From positions 1-11,481 of the forward strand of contig JAJZHL010000018.1 in assembly GCA_021804505.1 (NCBI GenBank): 11,481 bases of DNA. Reading direction: 5' to 3'. Below, one piece after another: positions 7,303 to 11,481 of the stretch. How positions within the stretch are numbered: the stretch's first letter is position 1; every line of letters begins with the position of its first letter. The position numbers and the translations under genes are program-made. The stretch is from Pseudomonadota bacterium (lineage in GTDB: Bacteria > Pseudomonadota > Alphaproteobacteria > Rickettsiales > Rickettsiaceae). Under the pieces are notes generated by a model, which was not told the DNA's origin, ran no database searches, and worked only from the letters and a program-made list of their open reading frames with translations.

Positions 7303-7413
7303 GTATTATCTTCTAATAATGAATTAAAGGGCTTACTCACAAGCTTTCTGGAGTATGCTTTTTGTTTTCTGTAAAATTAAGAGCTCACGAAATTTATAAA
7401 TCACATATTTTCC

Positions 7414-7442
7414 TTGACTTTCTTATAGGATTTTCTTACATT
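7414..7442 (+). promoter_or_regulatory. Candidate sigma-70 promoter for tRNA-Gly
   Basis: TTGACT at 7414-7419 (five of six to consensus) and TACATT at 7437-7442 are spaced by 17 bases. Initiation would fall near 7449, about 18 bases before the mature tRNA 5' end. Divergent from the rpsF promoter, from which it is separated by about 110 bases. Confidence 0.55.
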
Positions 7443-7466
7443 GTTCTTTGGTTTTCATGAAATGCT

Positions 7467-7541
7467 GCGGGTGTAGCTCAGGGGTAGAGCGCTACCTTGC
7501 CAAGGTCGAAGTCGAGGGTTCGAATCCCTTCACCCGCTCCA
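7467..7541 (+). tRNA. tRNA-Gly (anticodon GCC), CCA encoded
   Basis: A full cloverleaf can be drawn. The acceptor stem is GCGGGTG (7467-7473) with CACCCGC (7531-7537), discriminator T7538 and encoded CCA at 7539-7541. The D arm is GCTC/GAGC. The anticodon loop TTGCCAA has anticodon GCC at 7499-7501, reading GGC and GGU. The T arm is GAGGG/CCCTT with loop TTCGAAT. The anticodon stem CTACC/GGTCG has one non-pairing position, T28 against C42 (7493 and 7507), which is unusual and reported as a finding. A short protein-like open frame over this gene is the familiar translation artefact of a tRNA. Confidence 0.95.
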
Positions 7542-7587
7542 TGTTTATAAAATTTCAGTTTCGGTTTGCAATTAGAACCATCAAGGG

Positions 7588-7655
7588 CATCACGAGCTGC
7601 GTGATGATCCAGTCTTTCTGGATTGCTTCAGAGGCGTTCGCCTCTTCGCAATGAC
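7588..7655. repeat. Multi-hairpin intergenic repeat, copy B
   Basis: A perfect 7-bp stem CATCACG (7588-7594)/CGTGATG (7600-7606) is followed by ATCCAG (7607-7612)/CTGGAT (7618-7623) around a TCTTT loop. After that comes ATTGC (7622-7626)/GCAAT (7648-7652) enclosing GAGGC/GCCTC (inside 7631-7644). It ends TCGCAATGAC. Copy A at 5760-5836 has the same order of the last two elements and the same ending, but a different inner hairpin. Confidence 0.75.
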
Positions 7656-7709
7656 ATAGTACTACCAATTCAATTTCAAAGGAGTAATATAAAAAATGAA
7701 GTGAGACGC

Positions 7710-7738
7710 GCGGAACGTAGTGCACTACCTAACCCCGC
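7710..7738. repeat. GC-rich imperfect hairpin with 12-base perfect palindrome
   Basis: GTAGTGCACTAC at 7717-7728 equals its own reverse complement. Outside it GCGG (7710-7713) can pair with CCGC (7735-7738) across unequal internal loops. The surrounding 45 bases are markedly richer in G and C than the flanks, pointing to inserted repeat DNA. Whether it acts as a binding site is unknown. Confidence 0.5.
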
Positions 7739-7782
7739 ACGACGAATCAAAAATTTTTATAATTAATCGTTTAGAAAGTGAC

Positions 7783-7811
7783 TTGGGATAAATAATCGCA
7801 GTCAATATTAG
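7783..7811 (+). promoter_or_regulatory. Candidate weak promoter for priA
   Basis: TTGGGA at 7783-7788 and TATTAG at 7806-7811 are 17 bases apart. Initiation would be near 7818, giving a leader of only about 10 bases. That fits the absence of a Shine-Dalgarno sequence before the priA ATG, but the hexamers are imperfect. Confidence 0.3.
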
Positions 7812-7827
7812 AAATATACACACTTAA

Positions 7828-9780
7828 ATGCAAACTGCTAAAATATTATTACCCTTAGTAAAGCTTTTCCCCCTCGACTATTTAATCCCAGAAGAGTTAG
7901 TATTACGTGTAGGAGACTTAGTTGTTGTCTCATTCCGAAATAAAGAAGTAACTGGGATAGTTTGGCAATTAGACACAGAACCATCTACTAATATCAATAA
8001 AATTAAAACTATACAGAGAAAAGTACCTTTAGAGTTCACTCTTTCTGACAATATATTAGCCCTAATTAAGTGGTGCGCTAACTATTATATGAGTGAACTT
8101 GGTTCAATAGCCAAATTGGTTTTACCCGTTGAACTATCTGAAGGGCCAGTTAAGGTGAAGCGGCAACAACTAACTAGCGATTTTACCTTACCAGCATTAT
8201 CACCCGAACAGGAAAAAGCACTTAGCTCATTACGCACAAGCAGTAAACCTTCTATCATAAAAGGTATAACTGGCTCAGGTAAAACGGAAGTCTACTTTCA
8301 TCTAATAGCAGACTACTTAAAACAAGATAAACAAATACTAATCATGCTACCTGAAATTGCCCTTAGTGAGCAAATAATTAGCCGTTTTACTGCTCGTTTC
8401 GGTTTTGCACCAGTAATATGGAATTCTTTGGTAACAAAAGCACAAAGAAAGATGATCCTAAGAGGAATTTTAACCAAGGAAGTTAAAGTTATAATCGGAG
8501 CACGAAGCAGTTTATTTTTACCATATCCAAACTTAGGGCTAATTATCTTAGATGAAGAGCACGACAGCTCCTATAAGCAAGATGATGGAGTACTATACAA
8601 TGCCCGTGATATAGCAATATTAAAAGGCAGCATTTCACAAGTACAAATAGTGCTGTGTTCTGCTACTCCATCAATTGAAACAATATATAATGCTAGCCAG
8701 AACAAATATCAACTAATTGAGTTATCAAGTCGTCATCAAGGCGCAGTACTACCTGACATACAATTAATTGACATGGCAAAAGAAAAATTGCCCAAAAATT
8801 TCTTTCTGTCAGATACTTTAAAAACTGCAATGCACAAGAATTTAGCAAATAATGAGCAAATATTATTATTTTTAAACCGCAGAGGTTATTCTCCTTTGCT
8901 GTTATGTAAGCTTTGTGGCTATCGCTTTACGTGCAATTCTTGTTCTTCCTGGTTAGTAGTACATAAATCTAATCATAAACTGTTATGTCATCATTGCGGG
9001 CAGCAAAGCAAAATTCATGATACGTGTCCTGATTGTTTAGAGCACGACTCATTAACTGTATGCGGGCCAGGGATTGAAAGAATCGAAGAAGAAGTTAAAC
9101 ATTTCTTTCCAACCAAAAGAATATCTATAATTAGTAAAGACCATGTGCAAAGCTCCGAAAAGATGCGTGAATTATTGAATAAAATGGTACTTTCAGAAAT
9201 TGACATCCTGATAGGGACACAGTTAATCACGAAAGGTTACCATTTCCCTAATTTAACCCTAGTTGGAGTAATTGATGCGGACCTTAATTCAGCTACAGCA
9301 GGTGATTTACGGTCAAGCGAGAGAACTTACCAATTATTGCATCAAGTAGGTGGGAGAGCTGGTAGAGAGAATAAAAAAGGCTTGGTATTACTCCAAACCT
9401 ACTACCCTGATAACATCATTTTTAATCAGGTCCAAGATGGAGGTGATCAATTTTTCCAGCATGAACTAATGGCTAGAAAGGATTCTGATATGCCCCCCTA
9501 CACTAAAATGGCATCTATAATTTTATCTGGCATCAATGAACATAAAATTCTAGCTATCGCTAATAATTTAGTGGCAGCCGCTCCTAAAAGCAAGGCTAGA
9601 ATACTTGGGCCATCCAGTGCGCTAATGTCTAAACTGGCTGGGAAATTCCGCTATCGTATTCTTGTGATAGCAGACAAAAAGTTTGATTTACAAAATTATT
9701 TAAGAGCATGGTTAGGACAAATTACTTTTCCTTCTTCTTGTAAAATAAAAATTGATATAGATCCTATGAATTTTTATTAA
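7828..9780 (+). CDS. priA: Primosomal protein N' (replication restart helicase PriA)
   Basis: Encodes 650 residues, shorter than the 732 of E. coli. PriA recognises stalled forks and D-loops and reloads the replicative helicase. After an N-terminal 3'-end-binding region, the superfamily 2 helicase core shows Walker A GITGSGKT at 146-153, DEEH at 242-245, and CSATPS at 277-282. Eight cysteines for two zinc ions are at 360, 363, 369, 372, 387, 390, 400 and 403, with spacing identical to E. coli PriA. Later helicase motifs are [12 protein letters not shown] at 463-474, VIDAD at 481-485 and QVGGRAGR at 506-513. The start is ATG, preceded by no clear ribosome site. The stop overlaps that of convergent gabD by four bases. 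All catalytic motifs are intact. Confidence 0.97.
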   Translation: MQTAKILLPLVKLFPLDYLIPEELVLRVGDLVVVSFRNKEVTGIVWQLDTEPSTNINKIKTIQRKVPLEFTLSDNILALIKWCANYYMSELGSIAKLVLPVELSEGPVKVKRQQLTSDFTLPALSPEQEKALSSLRTSSKPSIIKGITGSGKTEVYFHLIADYLKQDKQILIMLPEIALSEQIISRFTARFGFAPVIWNSLVTKAQRKMILRGILTKEVKVIIGARSSLFLPYPNLGLIILDEEHDSSYKQDDGVLYNARDIAILKGSISQVQIVLCSATPSIETIYNASQNKYQLIELSSRHQGAVLPDIQLIDMAKEKLPKNFFLSDTLKTAMHKNLANNEQILLFLNRRGYSPLLLCKLCGYRFTCNSCSSWLVVHKSNHKLLCHHCGQQSKIHDTCPDCLEHDSLTVCGPGIERIEEEVKHFFPTKRISIISKDHVQSSEKMRELLNKMVLSEIDILIGTQLITKGYHFPNLTLVGVIDADLNSATAGDLRSSERTYQLLHQVGGRAGRENKKGLVLLQTYYPDNIIFNQVQDGGDQFFQHELMARKDSDMPPYTKMASIILSGINEHKILAIANNLVAAAPKSKARILGPSSALMSKLAGKFRYRILVIADKKFDLQNYLRAWLGQITFPSSCKIKIDIDPMNFY

Positions 9781-11210
9781 GTTAGTAATTTATAATTGAC
9801 ATACTTGCTATTTAAATATTCGAAAATTCCTTCGTCTGAACCTTCAATGCCGAAACCAGAATTTTTTCGTCCAGCAAATGCGCCCTTAGCATTTGCGGGT
9901 AAAGGGTCGTTGATTGACACCATACCAAAATCAAGCCGTGATGCTATCATTTGTGCCGTGGCTATGTTTTGGCAATAAATATAGGCTTGTAAGCCATATT
10001 CCGTATCGTTTGACTTAGCTATAACCTCTTCTATGGTACTAAATTTATAACAAGCCAGTACTGGACCAAAGATTTCAGTGCTAAAAATATTCATATTGCT
10101 TTGGCAATCCTTAACGATTGTTGGCTCAAAAAAATTCTTAAGGGCATTACCACCAGATACAATCTCTGCTCCTTTATTTTTAGCATCTTCTAGTAACTCT
10201 AGGATTTTCGTTACGGCAGCAGAGTTAATTAATGGCCCTATATCTGACTCTTGCCAGAAGCCATCACCAACCTTAATGTTCTTATAGTGTTTAGTAAGAA
10301 TTTGTAAAAATTCTTGATATATTTTATCTTCTATAAAAATTCTGTTAGGCGAGGTGCATGATTGTCCACTATTTCGTATTTTGCCAATAATAAGCTCTTT
10401 TGCTGTCTTTTCTAGGTCCGTATCTCCAAGGACTATAAATGGCGCATTACCCCCAAGTTCTAAAGATAAACGCTTTACTGTAGTAGCACTATTTTTGTAT
10501 AAAATCTTTCCTACTCTAGTAGAACCAGTAAAAGAAACCTTACGAATTCTAAAATCATTACAAAATATTTGTCCAATATTATTAGCATTCCCGGTAACCA
10601 CATTCAGCACTCCAGGCGGTATTCCTGCGTCACCGGCAAGTTTAGCAAGAATTAAGGCTGAAAATGGGGTAAATTCAGAAGGTTTTAATATCACTGTGCA
10701 GCCGGCAGCTATGGCTGGGGCTACCTTTCTTGCAACCATGGCAACTGGGAAATTCCAAGGAGTAATAGCTGCTACCGGTCCAACTGGTTCATACTCTGTT
10801 ATAATCTTATGATCATATGACTTACCAGGTTTTATTTTCCCTTGAATATTATGTATTGCGCCCGCATACCAATCGATAAAAGAGGCTCCATATAGTATCT
10901 CTCGTTTAGCGTCTTCAAGTACCTTTCCTTGTTCTAAGGTAACCACCCCAGCTAATTCATCAATATTTTCTAAAATTAGAGAATACCATTTGCGAAGTAT
11001 TGTAATCCTTTGCTCAAACGTACTTTTCGACCATAATTGGAAAGCTTTAACAGTAGTATCAACCGCTGAAATTACTGACTCATCCGATAAATTAGGTATT
11101 GAGCCGATTATTTCCATATTTGATGGATTGGTAACAGATAATTGCTCATTATAAGCTACCAAATTACCATCTATGTAATTCTTGGCCTTCACTGAATCTA
11201 ATAAACTCAT
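9777..11210 (-). CDS. gabD: NAD(P)-dependent succinate-semialdehyde dehydrogenase-like aldehyde dehydrogenase
   Basis: Encodes 477 residues, the usual size for GabD/SSADH. Enzymes of this group oxidise succinate semialdehyde to succinate, feeding the TCA cycle from the GABA shunt; some act on glutarate semialdehyde or other aldehydes. The catalytic set is complete: N153 in ITPWNFP, K176 in ILKPSEF, FTGST at 227-231 in the cofactor fold, general base E251 in [11 protein letters not shown], nucleophile C285 in [11 protein letters not shown], and E379 in [28 protein letters not shown] near the C-terminus is typical of the SSADH clade. Substrate preference cannot be settled by reading. No gabT, sucABCD or transporter is adjacent. 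It follows topA on the same strand by 71 bases, with its own possible promoter, and converges on priA. Confidence 0.88.
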   Translation of the reverse strand: MSLLDSVKAKNYIDGNLVAYNEQLSVTNPSNMEIIGSIPNLSDESVISAVDTTVKAFQLWSKSTFEQRITILRKWYSLILENIDELAGVVTLEQGKVLEDAKREILYGASFIDWYAGAIHNIQGKIKPGKSYDHKIITEYEPVGPVAAITPWNFPVAMVARKVAPAIAAGCTVILKPSEFTPFSALILAKLAGDAGIPPGVLNVVTGNANNIGQIFCNDFRIRKVSFTGSTRVGKILYKNSATTVKRLSLELGGNAPFIVLGDTDLEKTAKELIIGKIRNSGQSCTSPNRIFIEDKIYQEFLQILTKHYKNIKVGDGFWQESDIGPLINSAAVTKILELLEDAKNKGAEIVSGGNALKNFFEPTIVKDCQSNMNIFSTEIFGPVLACYKFSTIEEVIAKSNDTEYGLQAYIYCQNIATAQMIASRLDFGMVSINDPLPANAKGAFAGRKNSGFGIEGSDEGIFEYLNSKYVNYKLLT

Positions 11211-11228
11211 ACCACAACTCTCTAAATA

Positions 11229-11258
11229 ATACTAAACTTTAACTATAATAGAGTACAA
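11229..11258 (-). promoter_or_regulatory. Candidate promoter for gabD
   Basis: On the minus strand, TTGTAC (plus 11253-11258) and TAGTAT (plus 11229-11234) are 18 bases apart in the topA-gabD gap. The predicted start is very close to the gabD ATG. Weak and consensus-based; read-through from topA is an equal alternative. Confidence 0.27.
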
Positions 11259-11281
11259 ATAGATTTTAGAAGAAATACTGC

Positions 11282-11481
11282 CTACTTAGTTGCTTTTTTC
11301 TTTTTAATAACCTTTCTCTTACTCTCCTTTTTAGGATCATCTTCTTTTTCTAGTCTGTCTTTAAGTTTTTTATTACTTACCGCAATTATTTCGGCTGCCA
11401 TGCCAGACGTCATACTGAATGGATCGTATTTTTTAGGTATAGAAATAAATCTACCCTGATATTTTAAGTATGGTCCAAATC
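11282..11481 (-). CDS. topA: DNA topoisomerase I, C-terminal end (5' part outside window)
   Basis: The minus-strand frame is open from the right edge to a TAG at 11282-11284, giving about 65 residues. It begins FGPYLKYQGRFISIPKKYDPFSMT, the GPY-K short C-terminal repeat seen at the end of many alphaproteobacterial topoisomerase I proteins, followed by AAEIIAVSNKKL and a strongly basic lysine-rich tail (roughly the last 20 residues). Topoisomerase I relaxes negative supercoils, and basic C-terminal tails of this kind are known to bind DNA. The catalytic TOPRIM and tyrosine domains are beyond the window, so the assignment rests on this tail motif alone. gabD starts 71 bases downstream on the same strand. 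Confidence 0.8.
   Translation of the reverse strand, partial: FGPYLKYQGRFISIPKKYDPFSMTSGMAAEIIAVSNKKLKDRLEKEDDPKKESKRKVIKKKKATK

Larger units (their letters stand above)
7542..7827. other. Gap between tRNA-Gly and priA: repeat, GC-rich palindrome, priA leader
   Basis: No credible full gene lies here. In order it holds a hairpin and multi-hairpin repeat copy (7588-7655), an AGGAG followed by a three-codon ATG-AAG-TGA frame (ATG at 7696), a GC-rich block with a 12-base palindrome (about 7702-7745), an AAAAATTTTT stretch, and a weak priA promoter. No intrinsic terminator for the tRNA is obvious; the first strong hairpin downstream is not followed by a T-run. Confidence 0.6.

Noticed and set aside
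7448..7654. 68-codon plus-strand open frame over the tRNA
   Set aside because: Its N-terminal part (CSSGVERYLAKVEVEGSNPF) is the well-known artefact of translating a tRNA gene, and the rest is repeat sequence.
7696..7704. Two-codon minigene (ATG-AAG-TGA) after an AGGAG site
   Set aside because: The spacing from AGGAG is 11 bases and so short a frame is easily chance. It is mentioned only within the gap description.
10354..10812. 152-codon plus-strand open frame inside gabD
   Set aside because: It lies fully inside an intact aldehyde dehydrogenase gene on the other strand and has no recognisable features.

Overview
This AT-rich window looks like chromosome from an obligate intracellular alphaproteobacterium of the order Rickettsiales, most likely family Rickettsiaceae. 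Supporting signs are a class I (not class II) lysyl-tRNA synthetase, S6/S18/L9 proteins that read as rickettsial, AT-biased codon use, overlapping or abutting core genes, and intergenic gaps filled with short GC-richer palindromic repeats. Species cannot be named from sequence alone.

Layout from left to right: the 3' end of typA/bipA (+) is followed 11 bases later by recJ (+). tlyA (-) and lysS (-) come next as a tight pair (lysS to tlyA with zero spacing), converging on recJ with overlapping stop codons. dsbB (+) diverges from lysS. A small orphan iscX (-) is followed by about 450 bases without a gene, containing an AT-rich inverted repeat and a cluster of stem-loop repeats. The ribosomal operon rpsF-rpsR-rplI is on the minus strand, with a good promoter ahead of it. 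tRNA-Gly(GCC) (+) has its own promoter and is followed by another copy of the stem-loop repeat and a GC-rich palindrome. priA (+) converges on an NAD(P)-dependent aldehyde dehydrogenase of the GabD type (-), again with overlapping stops. The window ends in the 3' end of topA (-).

The content is mainly housekeeping: translation (TypA, LysRS, TlyA rRNA methylation, S6, S18, L9, tRNA-Gly), DNA repair, restart and topology (RecJ, PriA, TopA), envelope disulfide formation (DsbB), Fe-S assembly (IscX), and one metabolic enzyme (GabD-like). All complete enzymes keep their catalytic motifs, and I see no frameshifted genes.

I did not find an undescribed defence, toxin or mobile system. The least explained part is the intergenic repeat family. 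Two nested-hairpin copies share the outer stem ATTGC/GCAAT and a preceding ATCCAG/CTGGAT hairpin but carry different inner hairpins. Three shorter copies of a GTCATYCCT... element lie around iscX. A separate GC-rich block with a perfect 12-base palindrome sits ahead of priA. Secondary points are an apparent U28-C42 mismatch in tRNA-Gly, two convergent pairs ending in shared palindromic tetranucleotides, and a possible four-codon leader ORF before dsbB.
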